DNA of 64,000 nt from Pholiota molesta (Eukaryota; Basidiomycota; Agaricomycetes; Agaricales; Strophariaceae), in contig JACGCK010000012.1 in assembly GCA_014925825.1 (NCBI GenBank), positions 496,001 to 560,000 on the forward strand, written 5' to 3'. The notes under the pieces were generated by a model. That model ran no database searches, was not told the origin of the DNA, and worked only from the letters and a program-made list of their open reading frames with translations. Position 1 is the first letter of the stretch, and each line of letters starts with the position of its first letter. Positions 10,807 to 22,749 of this stretch are shown in pieces. A program made the position numbers and the translations under genes.

Positions 10807-13800
10807 ATGCCTCGTGCTCCTGAATTCTCCGTTAACCCTCAGCCTGCTCAAGAAAACCAGGTTCCTAACAGTTACAACACGCGCGCTGCATTCTTTATCG
10901 CCGGATCTGCCGCCGCCGTTATCCATGCTAGGCGCATCAAGAAGACACTTGGGCCATTCACAGAGTCTACCCAGGCATCCAGGGCGCCTCTTCAGGGATC
11001 GAGCTCCCTGAATCTTGGTTTAGCGACACCCCAGACGCCATCGAATGGCCTTGCTGCTCCATCTGACAATGGGCATCGTTATGAACATTACCCGTCTTTC
11101 CCTGAAGACGTTGAGCAATTTGAAAATAACAATCACCGTTACCAGCTAAAGTATGCATATAGTTACATTTCTTTTTTAACTTTACTAATTTTCTGGGCCC
11201 TTGTAGTGCTAATACGCCATCGGGCGCTAATATTCTTTTCACGGCGCCTACAGCTCTTTCGCAGCCTCCCGTTCACCATGTACAGCAGCTCGCGCCCCAG
11301 TACGCCTACCCCATGCACCCCTTGTACCCCCAGTACCAGCCCGTCATGATGTACCCCCCGCCCCGCCATACCATGCAGATGGACCAGCAGCACCACGACC
11401 CCGCCGCCGCCGCCTCCTCCGCCAGCCAGGGCGCCAAGCGCAAGCGCAAGTCCCAGGGCGAGTCTGCACGCGGCCGCGGAAAGGGCCCCGATCGCGCCTC
11501 CGACGACGACGACACCGCCGCGGCGGGCTGCGACGCCCCCCGCGCGAACATGTCCCAGAAGCAGGCCGCCATCGATCTCCAAAAACACACCAAGACGGTG
11601 CGTGTCTGCGGTGTGCTGTGTATTTCCAAATGGCTGATAAATTTCTTTGCAGCAACGGGCGTGCGACTCGTGCAGGTCGCGGAGGATTCGCTGCGATGTT
11701 ATTGCTGACTCGGTGAATATCTGTGCATCTCGCCGGATGTGACCGCTCATCTTTTTTTTTGGTTCGTGCAGGAGCCCGCGTTGTGCCAGCACTGCCAGGA
11801 GTATGGCTTCGAGTGCACGTTTTTCTTGCCCATCACAGAGACGCGCTTCAAGAAGAAGAAGCTCGAAGAAGAGGCCGCTGAAAAAGAAAAGGCCGCTGCC
11901 CCCGCTCACGACGACCCGCAGCTCGCGCATTTGAAGCAGCTGGATCTGCACATCGAGCGAAACGTCATCGAGAACCTCGTGAACGCCTACTTCGCGGACG
12001 TCGCGCCGATCCTGCCCATCGTGACCGAGGCCGAGTTCCTCGCGACGCCGGACCCCGCGCCGGTGCTCGTGTACTCGATGTGTCTCGTGGCCGCCGCGCG
12101 CCGCGAGGTGCCGCAGAAGGTGTTCGACGCGATCCGCTTTGCGGTGAACAGTGTGATCGAGGGCGAGGACGTGCTCTCGACGGCGAGCATCGTGAATGTG
12201 CAGGCGCTGCTCATCCTGTGCATGACGGGCGACTGCCACTCGCAGTATGTCCCGAACGCGCTGTCGGCGCTGTGGATCCGCCTGGGATCCGCCATCAGAA
12301 TGGTGCGTGCTTAGTATAGATTTTAGCTCAGTGGCTTTGGCTTTTGGGGTGGTGCTAAGTCTGTCGTCGTTTAGGCGCAGGATCTCGGCTTGCACCGCGC
12401 AGAGTCCGTCAAGCAGAATATTGAGCTGAGAAGACGCCTTTGGGGCGCGTGTCTCATCTGCGACCGATGGTAAGTAGCAGCCTTTCCTTCAAATTCCTTG
12501 GCCTCGGCGCCCTCGATGTGATGTTGATTATGGCAGGACGAGCATCGCGTATGGCCACCCGTATATGATCGACGTGCAGGACTGCGACGCGCGTCTGCCT
12601 TCGTCTGCCGACCCGACGGATCTCTACATAGACGAACTCGTACGCCTGAGCATCATCCTCGGTCGGGTGCAGAAGACGATCTATAGGTGTGTGGCGGCTT
12701 TTCGTTCAATTTTGGAGGCGCTTTCTGAACTCAAGGCTTTTTTTTTTTGTGTGCAGTCCTTCTGGGCTTACGTTCATTAGGGATGAGCAGCTGTACGAGT
12801 TGCTTGCGGATATGCAGCAGTGGAAGGAAGGTCTGCCTGAGCACCTCAAGTTCAGAGGGCTCGACACATCCCACGAAGGCGGTAAGTGCCTCTTTCTCCA
12901 GCTAGCCTTCTTTCTACATCTCTCGTCGCCATTATTTTATCTTTTCCTGGTTCAGGCCTCCTGCACCTCCTTTACGCGTGCGTCTCGATGATGTTCTGGC
13001 GGGTCCCGGCGCACCTCAAGTCCGGGCTGACCGTCGAGCAGTGGACGGCGCTCGTGAAGATGACGGCGCAGGCGATTGACTGGCTCGATGCGAACGAGCG
13101 CGGCGTGTATGATGTGTGGCTGCTCGTTGCGTATGCGGTGACGTCGTGTGCGCTTGTTCAGGTGAGTATCGGTTTATTTCATTTTATTATTATTTTATTT
13201 TCGAAATGTTTGAGTGAGCATGCTCGCTGATGTGGGATTTCTATTTATTTCATAGTATCATACCTGTATCCGCCGCAAAGATGAAGAGGCCCAGGCGTCG
13301 TTGCGCAAGCTGCGTGACTGCGTTCGCCGCTGGGAGGGCGCGATACCCGCAGATCATATGTCCGCCAGACGCAAGGCTGGTCCCCTTTCCCCTCTCTCGT
13401 CCTCACATAACTCCGTACTAATTGCTCTTTTTTCGTTTGCGCACTACAGACTGCGGAGATCATAGCGTTGCTGTATGAGGCGACGCAGGACCCGCAGCCT
13501 ATCGAGGCGCCCGCGCTGAATCCGACGGGCGGGGTCACCGTCAAGAAGCCTGTGCTGCTCGACTACAAGAAGGACCCCACGCGCCCCGGCGGCGGTGTCG
13601 GGGTGGCGAGCCTGGAGGGGATACCTGGGGGGATGTTTGATTGGGGTGAGTGCTTGGTGTTCTTTTTTTTTTTTTTTTTTTTTTTTCTGGTTTGCTGTTT
13701 ACATATTGTTCTTTTTTGTTTTTTTTTCGCAGGTCAATGGGATACTTTCTTTAATCGAATTGGCACTGGTGCGGCCCATATGGGTTTCCAGCAGCCGCAG

Positions 13801-13827
13801 CAGCTGAATTCCCCAGCAGGACGGTGA
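10807..13827 (+). CDS. Zn2Cys6 transcription factor, shortened chimeric copy (TF2)
   Basis: Tandem paralogue of TF1. My model has 11 exons: 10807-11150, 11207-11597, 11653-11712, 11772-12302, 12375-12469, 12537-12686, 12757-12881, 12956-13161, 13256-13375, 13450-13645, 13733-13827. They sum to 770 codons plus stop. Zinc cluster (RACDSCRSRRIRCDV...CQHCQEYGFEC) and fungal TF domain are intact. Homology to TF1 begins only at about 11300 (QYAYPMHP); exon 1 and the start of exon 2 have no counterpart in TF1. Against TF1 it has lost 67 codons between zinc cluster and regulatory domain (TF1 exons 4-5 and their intron are one exon here), 7 codons in exon 8 and 225 codons of the C-terminal low-complexity region. 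Every loss keeps frame, so the protein is probably still used. The same GC-donor intron is present (13376-13449). Confidence 0.8.
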
Positions 13828-14469
13828 AATCTGGTGAAATGCCCTCTTACCAGAAAACTTGATTTCATCTATAAGGACAATTCTCTCTCTCTCTCTTTCT
13901 TTCTCTCTTTAATTCTTCTTTTTTTTTATTTTCGCCCTGCTTGTCATTCATATGAATCTGCTGCGGAAGGCGCCAAAAAAACACCAGACAAAAAAAATTC
14001 AAAGCTGGACTCTTCACAACTGTATATAACAACTCTTGAACATTCCCGTTTCGGCTCATTTATCCCATCCCGCGTGCCTCTCGGTCTGTATCGTACCCCG
14101 TATTCCGTAACTTAGCCTCTTACTCGTATAAAACGTGCTTTCTAGTTGCTTTCTAGATACCTACTACTGTCTCTCCTTGCCTCTGTTTCCTGCTTCCGTC
14201 TCGTCTTTAATATCTATCTCGTTTTCTGATCTCCACCTGCGTGAGATGTGTCGCGTATTATTTAAATTGCATGTGGATTTGTGCTTTCGATGCCTAGGGT
14301 GCAAGTGGTTTGGCTGCTCAGAGCGAAGATGTGACCAAATAAGGCAAGAGATCGACGTCATGCGCGACGGGGATCAGTAGCACAACCACGCTCGCGTAGC
14401 ACCCACCACCACTTCCTCTTTCCTCCGCCCCCGTCCGCCATACACTCAGACGCATCAGGCGCGGTCGTC
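13828..14469. repeat. TF2 3' flank, copy of TF1 3' flank, then SAC gene promoter
   Basis: The stretch at about 13875-14310 is the second copy of the TF1 3' flank: CT tract at about 13881-13912, the ATGAATCTGCTGCGGAAGGCG block, and so on. From about 14310 the sequence is unique and leads to the start of the phosphatase gene. Confidence 0.6.
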
Positions 14470-17400
14470 ATGAAGCGCTTCCTCGAACGAGCGTCGAAAC
14501 CGTTCGGCACGCCCGCCAAGGCCGCCGCGGGCTCCTCGTCCAGCACCACCAGCCCGGCGGGGGCTGCGCGCGCGACGCCCCCGCACCCCATCGCTGTCGC
14601 CCCCGCGGGGACGGCCCCCGCGCTGCACCCGCGGTACGTCGTCCCCGCGGTCCCGCACCCTCGCCCGCACACGCACCTCGCGCTGCTCGCGACGAAGGCG
14701 GGGCTGCTCGTCCGCCCGCACTGGCCTGCGGGCGAGGGCGCGGCGGGGGCGGCGGTGGGGAGCGTCGTGCGCATCGCGTGGGGAAAGGAGGGGCGGATCG
14801 AGGATGTGGACGGGGGTGAGCTTGGCTTTGGGGAGGCGGTGGACTGGGGGGAGAGCGTGGTGGTGTATGGTTTGGTGGGGATCCTGGAGCTATTCTCTTG
14901 TATGTCGCCCCCCTCTGGCGTGTGAAATGCCGGGCGCAGGACATAATGGCTCACGTCTGCGATAGGCTCGTATCTGCTGGTGATCACCTCCAGGACGGAT
15001 GTAGGCAGCGGTGCGTTGCTGTGGCCGTTCTTTCCGTTTGTTTCGTGCTGATAGAGCTGGTCGTGTGCAGTGCTCGACCCGTTACATACCGTCTATGGGG
15101 TCAAGGGCGTGACGGAGATCCCGCTCGTAGAAGACAGGGCGACGATAGCGCTGAATACACTGGCGGCACGGAATCTTGCCAATACGAGGCCGTCTCTGCT
15201 GCCACGGCTGGGGTCGCACACCGCGGACCTCAGTCTAGATAATATCTCGGATGACGATCGGCCCTTGGACGACGCCCCTCGCAAGACCTCGCCCCGCGTG
15301 CAATTCCTTACCCCTCCCGCCGGTAAATCTCCACAAGGCAACGGCTCGGCTGAAAGCAATCAAGAGATCGGGCGGTCGATAGAGCGCCCTGCGTCCGCGA
15401 ACTCGACGGCGTCTGATATCTCCACGCCCAGTTCCGAAAATTCGGCCCCGAATGCGCCTGTGTTCAAGACGCTGGCGGCGCGGCTCTCGTTCTGGAGCCG
15501 TCTTTCCAAGCGGACGAGCGTAGCGTCGCCCATAGATGCGGAATTTCCGCTGATCTCAGAGCCCATGTCGTTGGCGGAAGAGCAACAGGCGCTGGATAAA
15601 ATTATGAATGAGGCGAACGACCCACCCGCTGAAGTCATTGAAAACATTTTAGAGTCGACGGCCCCGGCACCTGCTACCTCCGAAGAGCGACATTCCGAAC
15701 TGGAGACGAAGGTGGTGCGCGAGACCATCAGGGAGTTTACGAAGGGCGATATGTACTTCGCGTACAACTTTGGTAATTGGGCTCTCGATGTCAGAATCTG
15801 CATCTTTCATGACTGAAAGGGACACTAGATCTCACTCGGTCGCTGCAACATAAGCAAGAGCTTGTGCTGAAATCACAGAAGCAGCACGATCTCCTCGCCG
15901 GCCTTGGAGCGCTTCCGAGCCCTCAAAATAGCGAAGATGTACCTCTTAGCCCGATGGATGGCAAAGTGTCGGCTGTTGCAGAGCCCTATCCCTCGTTGCC
16001 CCTCTGGAGACGGGTGGATAAACAATTTTGGTGGAACGAATGGATGTCCAAACCTTTCATCGATGTTGGGGTATGTGCCCATCCGTTTCCTTTGATTCTG
16101 ACTCTCTGATAAAGGGCTGCGTAAAGTTGCATTCATATATTCTCCCTATCATGCAAGGGTTCTGTCAGGTTACCCAGTTTAACATTCCTGCCGATCCAGT
16201 CCTTGTGGACCAAGAAGCTGTTGTCGACTACGTCATCATCTCTCGGAGGTCAAGGTATAGACCAGGGCTGAGGTATCAGCGCCGGGGTATTGACGATGCG
16301 GCCCATGTGGCAAACTTCGTCGAGACGGAGACTATCATGCGTGTTGAGGTCAGTTGTGAATATTTCGGGCTTCATATTTCCTCTCTTCTGGTAAGTCGTA
16401 GGTCTAATCCATTTGTTCTAGAGAGAGAAAAAGGAGAATATATTTTCCTATGTACAAATCAGAGGCTCAAGTCTGGATCTCATCTCCAAATCCCAAGTAT
16501 TTTTAGACTGATTTACTCGCAGTACCGTTGTTCTGGAAGCAAACGGGTTATGGGCTGAAGCCGCCCCCACTACTCGCCACCGACCACACGCCGCTGCAGA
16601 ACTTGGAAACCCTCAAACGCCACTTTCAGAAGACTATCCCAGTTTATGGACCGCATGTTAGTGGATACGTTTCCTTTTCAGAACGATTTTTAGTTGGTGT
16701 TAATCAAAACTGCAGACGATTGTGAACCTTGCGGAGCAACAAGGAAAAGAAGGCGTTATCACACAAGCTTATAGGGAATATATGCACGAGCTCAATATGC
16801 GGGATGCACAGTATGTGCTCTTCTCTTTCCGTCTCGGTCCCGTGCGGGTTCCTGAGATTCGATCGTAAAACCAGGTACTGCGAATATGATTTCCACACCG
16901 AGACGAAAGGAATGAAGTAAGCGTTCATTTCTGTTGTCTTCCTTTCCCTCGTTCATTAATGGCATTGGAATGACTTCATAGGTATGAAAATATCTCGACT
17001 TTGATCGAACGTATGGAAAGAACATTCGAAGGCCAGGGGTACGTCGCTCTTCTACTACTCCCTACGAAGCTATTCTCAGACTAGGTCTGTAGGTATTTCT
17101 GGGTTTCGGACAACATCGTGTTCTCGCAACAGAAGGGCGTCTTCCGCGTCAACTGCATTGACTGTCTCGATCGAACGAATGTCGTACAGGTGAACACCAG
17201 CCTTCTTCGTTGTGCGTGGACCGCTCTGATACTGAGAGCTGTTTTTAGTCTGCGTTTGCGCGATATATTTTGCACAAGCAGCTCGGTGCTGTGGCACTGC
17301 TGAACCCGAAAGTTGGAAGAACGGATGCTGAAATCGCTTTCAATGATGGTGTGTATCCTTTCTTGGATTGGGCTTTTGTTGCTTATAGCGACTTTAGTGT

Positions 17401-18922
17401 GGGCCAATAATGGCGACGCTATCAGTCGGGCCTAGTATGTCTACAAGTTCCTGCTAGCGGTATGCGTCTTGAGCTAATTTATGATAGCGCTGGTACATCT
17501 GCCCTAAAGGTTCGAACTATCTTTCCAAATATCTCATCTCTTGACATTCATTCCTTCATTCTACCAGGGTGACTTCACGAGGTACTAGCGCTCTAATACT
17601 ATCTCGGAGACTGTCTAACTAGAGATGCTTCAGAACCGGCAAACGTGATTTGAGTGGCATGCTCAATGATGGCGTCAACTCACTAGCTAGGTCAGTCAAA
17701 TGAAGCCGCGAAGCTCTGTAGATCCCAAGCTAAAAATCTCGCTTCCATGATCGTCCTAGGATGTACACTTCAACCTTCAGCGACTGGTTCTGCCAGGCCG
17801 TCATCGACTTCATGCTCGGCAACCGGACGACGTCGGTCTTCTCGGAATTCTTGCTGAAACTCAAATCGACGGACCCGCGCGATCTGATAAGGCTTTCTAA
17901 GATTCGGGCGGAGGCGATTGCGACGGCGGTGTCGCGTGTGCTGCCTGAAGGCGAGCGACTATTGTCCGGTTGGACGATGTTTGCGCCTGAAGAGCTCAAT
18001 GTCAAGGTTGGCATGAAGTTTGAGGAGAAGGTGCTACTGCTAGTAAGTTTTTGGTTCAATGTCGCTATCTGACTGTTGTTAATTCTTTCGTAGTCTGCAA
18101 AAGCTTTATATATTGTAGTAAGTGCATTCTCCCATGTCTGTGCTATATCCAAGACAAGAACACTGAACATGCTATAGAGCTATGATTATACCCTAGAGAA
18201 GGTGAAGCTTTATACCCGCGTCCCACTTGGTGATATCGTTGGCATCAGCAAAGGTCCGTCATTCGAAAGGAATTGAATTAAGGATGCTCGTGCTCAAGTC
18301 CTTCCAGGCGCATATATATTATCCCCACTCGAGGAGTCAAGTTGTGATCCACAGCAGAACGCTGGCTTTGTCGTAACATGGCTGTCTTCGAACCAAGAAT
18401 CGCGCGTCACGAGCTATTCCGTGCGGAACAGCCTCGACCTCTCCAGCCCACCATCCACACCCACTTCAGCCACCTTCCTTGGCCGCACTCGGAGTCGGAG
18501 CCACACACTGCCGCCTTTGTCCAACGTTTTGGCGGAGGCCGCCTCCTCCGGCACTGCTGGCGCTGGGCAGCGCAATTTCGCTGCATTCAAGGTGCTCCCG
18601 ATCGACCCTGCGCGGGCGAGAAGGGCGTCGAGCAGCACGAGCGAGATGTATTCCGAGACTTCGGACGAGATGCATGGAGCTGGAACGTGTAAAGAGGCAG
18701 TCGACCTCATCGTCGAGCGGATACAGAATGCGTGCAATGATGTTGGAGGCGGCCAGGGTGAATTTGTCACCGAGGAGGAGGTGGTCAGGTATGTGTATCT
18801 CTCTTTCCTACCTTGGCTTTGTACTGATTATCATCTTTAGCTTGGTAGATGCACAGCGGATGACTAGTGTTTATGCCAAGATGGAGTATGGCGTCAAACG
18901 TTTGCTGTGGTTGGGCGGTTGA
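14470..18922 (+). CDS. SAC-domain phosphoinositide phosphatase with hSac2 domain
   Basis: Dephosphorylates inositol lipids on internal membranes. A multi-exon model from ATG 14470 reads cleanly. Order: N-terminal region with [16 protein letters not shown]; a long disordered acidic/Ser insert (about 15190-15700); [58 protein letters not shown]; then the catalytic C-x5-R-T loop [15 protein letters not shown] at about 17146-17190, with the nucleophile Cys in NCIDC. The C-terminal part ([30 protein letters not shown], then [22 protein letters not shown]) is characteristic of the hSac2/INPP5F-like group rather than Sac1, and no C-terminal membrane anchor is visible. The exon after [10 protein letters not shown] ends at a normal GT (16456), so no unusual splice site is needed. 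Confidence 0.88.
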
Positions 18923-19411
18923 CTATGTTGTTTTCATCTACGCGCTGTGTACCCTTCCCGACTCTGTACTTAAACAATCTATATATGGATTCTTTTATTT
19001 TCCTTCGCTGGTGATGTAAGTAGGTGTCAATGGTCAATCATTGTATTCGGGAAAGTTTCCATTTAATTTAAAAGTAGCACAATAAAATCCCCAATTAAAA
19101 GATGAATGACTATAAAATGATAATGCTACAAAAAAGGTGAGTCGAATGGATAAAGATACTATAGTCATGTACAAAAAAAGTTCAGGGAGAGATACCAGTA
19201 GTCCAGATGAAGACGTAGATGTTCCCAACATTTGGGTAGCACAAAAGGCAAGACCATGATCACGGCCGCGAATAAACGGACGAGCTAAGGTAAAAAGTGA
19301 GGGTCCCAGATAGGAGAGATAATAAAACCTGAAAGCCAAAAAGACGCGAATTCATAAATAATTCAACAGAGACTCAGAGAGAAAAATGGGGGACAAGAAA
19401 GGTCATCATCA
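18923..19411. other. convergent 3' ends, no gene seen
   Basis: About 490 bp between the stops of the convergent phosphatase and LIM genes. It is AT-rich and holds only 3' UTR-like sequence. Confidence 0.5.
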
Positions 19412-22400
19412 TCATCGGAGGTCACTGCCATCCACATCGCCTGCGAGGGCGCCACCACCACCGCCGCCGCCAAGGCCTCCCGTGAGATCAATGAAGCGTG
19501 TAACGCGCTTCTTCGCCCGCGACGTCTGGACCCAGCGGTCGTCCTCGTCCTCGTCACTTCCACCACGCGTTGCATAGTGCGCGTGGCGCTCACACAGCAT
19601 CCGGCCGTCCACCTCCCAGTAGTCATAGAGGCGCTCGTTGCATTCTGGGTATCCGGGGTATTCGCACGTCATATGCTCGGGGTGGTAGCGGTCGCCGGTG
19701 TGGGAGACGGCGCAGGGGCCTTCGATGGGCTGCCCGCATAGAGCGGCAGCGCAGAGAGAGTCGTTGGCCTCGTGGTAGTGGTATGCGCAGAGCGGTTTGC
19801 CGTCGTATACGTAGAAGGTCTTGTCTGGGAATGGTTTCTGTACATGGAGATAAGCAGAATAAAAGAGCGCTGATTGCAATACGACCTGGCAAGTAAAGCA
19901 GTTGAAGCATTCCTTGTGGTATTTCCCTTTCAGTTGTCCATCTGACGATGACACGGCCGCCTTTTCGATAGGTAAATTACAGCGGCGGCACTATATGGAC
20001 AGGGTAATCTTGAGAAGAAAAAAAGATAAATGAATGAATAAACGCACCTTGGGCAAATACATATTCTTCCAGCACTTCTCACACAAACACCTCCTCCATC
20101 AACCGACACCCATCGTCCATCCTCAATCGTCTTCGCACATCTCAAACAAGTCCTCACCCGCTTCCTCACTTCCTTCTTCACCGCACCCGTCGTATCCATC
20201 GTAAGTGACTTGTCCGTCAGTTTGGGGCTCGGGCTCGTCAACGACCGCATGGGTAACTTGATCGGTTTCTTCGCAGCCTCGGGCGATTGCATTCCCTGAA
20301 CCGTCCTGCTGCGCTGCGCCTTCGAGCCCCTGCGCCACCCAACACCGAGTCGCCGTCCTCGTCATCGTCATAGTAATCATTGGCCGCTATCGTATCCAAT
20401 TTACGCAGGCTAGAGCCTGAGCCAGCGCTGCTAATCGAGTTGCCATAGAGCCGCGACTTGCCCTCAGACGACACGGATCCCGCGGACTTGGTCGTGTTTT
20501 GCGCCTCTGCACCAGCGCCGTCCCGCCGTGAAATCCCGCCGGATCGCCCGCCGCTGCTCCCGCTCACACTGCGCCCCATAATCTCCGGCCCGCCCAGCCT
20601 CTTGCGGTCAGTCGACGGCGTCCTCGACAAGCCGAGCGCCTGCGCGATCGCCGACGAATTCGAGCGCGCTCTGCCGTGCGGATCGTCCGCGCCGTCGCCG
20701 TTCGACGAGTACGACGAGCGCGACGCCATCGAGTTCTCGCGCGACAGCGACCGCACGGAGTTGGTCATGGGCCCGGAGTAGCCGATGCGGATGTCGCCGC
20801 GGTCGTTGGACCGCGAGCGCGAGCGCGAGGAGACGGAGCCGAACTGCATGTGCCGCGTCTTCGAGCTCGAGCGGTTGAGGATCGACGCGGCGACGGGGAC
20901 GGGCGGCGGCGGCGTCCGCGCCCGGCTCTTCCGCGTGCTGGAATTCGAGCGCCACGAGTTGAAGTCGTTGTCGCCGTCGTCTTCGTAATCCGTCGAGTCG
21001 GCGTAGGCCAGGCCGCCGTATTCGGAATCTGATTCGGTGGGCGAGGCTGGTTCGCGCTCTTCTCGGCGTGGGACGCTCTGCGAGCGAGGGATGCTCTTCG
21101 CGAGAGAGTCCGCGCGGCTACGGGGTTTTCTCTCGAAGTAGTCGGCGTAATGGTGGATGATGATGTAGCAGTTGGAGTATTAGTGTCAAATTTTGGAGGG
21201 GGTATCGGGGTGGTATCTGCAGGGGGTATCTCTGGTTCAGCAGATCCAAGGCCAGGAAGTCTGCCCCGGAATTTCTCAAAAAATGGAAGGCGGCCCGTGA
21301 TTGGCGAGACAGCAGCTGGCGTAGTAGCAGGAGTAGTGTTGTGTTAATGGTTAGCATTGCACCTTGTTTGGTTGGTATAGTTTGGGTTGGAGGTGAAGGT
21401 GTGCGTGTTTGTAGTTTTGTAGCAGTATTGTTGTTTGATGCTAACGGATCGGCCTGAGAAAGCGGCGACACCGGCCCAGGTGAATAAGAGGAGTAACCAG
21501 ACCTGCAGACAACGGCGGAGTCGAGTTGCTATAAAGGATACACAAAATTAGCAAACAGGATTTGTTTCGTGACTGTGCTCGCCGGCACTATCGTTAGGAA
21601 TTTGTAAGCACTTACATCGTGAAAGGTTATCAATATCAAGATATTGTGGGGCATTCTGCAGTCGCCCATACTGAGGCTGTGGTCCTCCAAATCTATCTGT
21701 TTGATTGACAAACATGGCTGCCCGAGCTGCAGCAGCAAAGCCTCGACGGCCCACACCAGCCATTCCAGCCTCTCCACCGGTTTTGGTGTTAATACCCCTT
21801 TCAGCGGCTGGAACAAATGCCTCTCCAGGCGCCGGAGGGCGCTCGCCATCATCTCCCATCATTGAAGGCGGTGAAGGTCCCATGTTTCTTGGTGCTCCAT
21901 TGGGGGCGAAAGGACCCGCGCTGAGCGGAGGGCCCGGTCGTGGCGGAAACCCTGCACTGGGAGGTGGCACACCGTTATTATTATAGCCAGCGGAAGCTGG
22001 ACCGCGATTATTGGGCGGTGGGTAGTTGTTCAAGCTCACAGCTGGAGATGCTGTCCTTGGTGGCTGCATACCTTGCCCCAGTGTAGGCGGTGGGCCGTTG
22101 CGGATAGGCGCGCTAGGAAACCCAGATCCATTTCGAAGTGGGGGTCCGGTGGGAGTTGTATCTTCAGCGCTACTGTTGAAGGACGAGCGGTCGCGGTCGA
22201 ACGGACACTGGAGATACTGCCGGCATTCGAAGGCGTGCGCATCCTCGTCCGGAGAGGAGATTGCGACGGATTGATAGGGAATGGCGGGTCTTTGGGCCGT
22301 GGCGGGTTGTTATCAGAAAAGTCCGCGCGTGCCAACGGACTGGATTTCGGCTGAAAGGTGGGCTGAGTAGGCGAGGTACCCCCGCCTCGTGTGTTGATCT

Positions 22401-22749
22401 TCAGTCGGCTGGTGCTCGCAGACGATGGTATGCGCTGGTGTTGCGGTGCCTCCTGAACGCGTGGTGATGGCGAGGCGATACGAGAGTTCGAGCCCACAGG
22501 CGCCGCCGTCGCTGGAGATGCTACACGCCCTTGTAGGCGCCCCGGCAGGAGAGCAGCTGCTGCTTCAGGGGTTATCGTCGGCTTTGGAAGACTGGGCACT
22601 GGAGGCGGGGCCGTGCATGTATGCTCCCCTAGCTCGTCCAGTGGGACTGGCTGGTGACAAGTCGAGCATTTGACCGTGGGCAGGAGCTGGGATATTCTCC
22701 CTTGAGCTGGGGGCGTCGAGGATGCTGGAGAGAGCAGCGAGGCGATCAT
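19412..22749 (-). CDS. LIM-domain protein (paxillin/Lrg-like), reading frame interrupted by apparent indels
   Basis: Probable adaptor at the actin cytoskeleton or cell-wall signalling sites; this role is inferred from LIM families. From ATG 22749 the order is: an N-terminal zinc motif (CSTCHQPVPLDELGEHTC); a long Pro/Ser-rich disordered region; RLPFFEKFRGRLPG; Ser/Arg-rich stretches; then LIM domains (CLRCAKTIEDGRW...CEKCWKNMYLPK, CRRCNLPIEKAAV...CFNCFTCQKPFPDKTFY, CAAALCGQPI...CERH) and a Gly-rich tail. Introns include 21316-21362 and one splitting TCQ/KPFPD. Several frame changes are needed: at CCC 22121-22123, near 21156-21165, at CCC 20338-20340 and at AAA 20085-20087. Most look like one base missing from a homopolymer. 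The junction around 21500-21620 also remains unclear. Because the zinc ligands on both sides are conserved, sequence error is more likely than a dead gene. Confidence 0.75.

Noticed and set aside
11163..12395. A 410-codon minus-strand frame opposite TF2
   Set aside because: It is the antisense of TF exons with GC-rich codon bias, His/Arg-rich and without a domain; the plus-strand exon structure explains the region fully.
13662..13688. Long T run in a TF2 intron as a regulatory element
   Set aside because: Simple poly-pyrimidine stretch near the start of an intron, with unreliable length in this sequence.
16430..16520. GC donor in the phosphatase gene after VQIR
   Set aside because: Reading on to GGC TCA A|GT at about 16456 gives a standard GT donor and RGSIPLFW, so no unusual intron is needed.
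21316..21362. Frameshift in the LIM gene before GRLPFFEKF
   Set aside because: A 47 nt intron with CTAAC branch-like sequence and GT..AG ends fits the frame, so no indel is required here.
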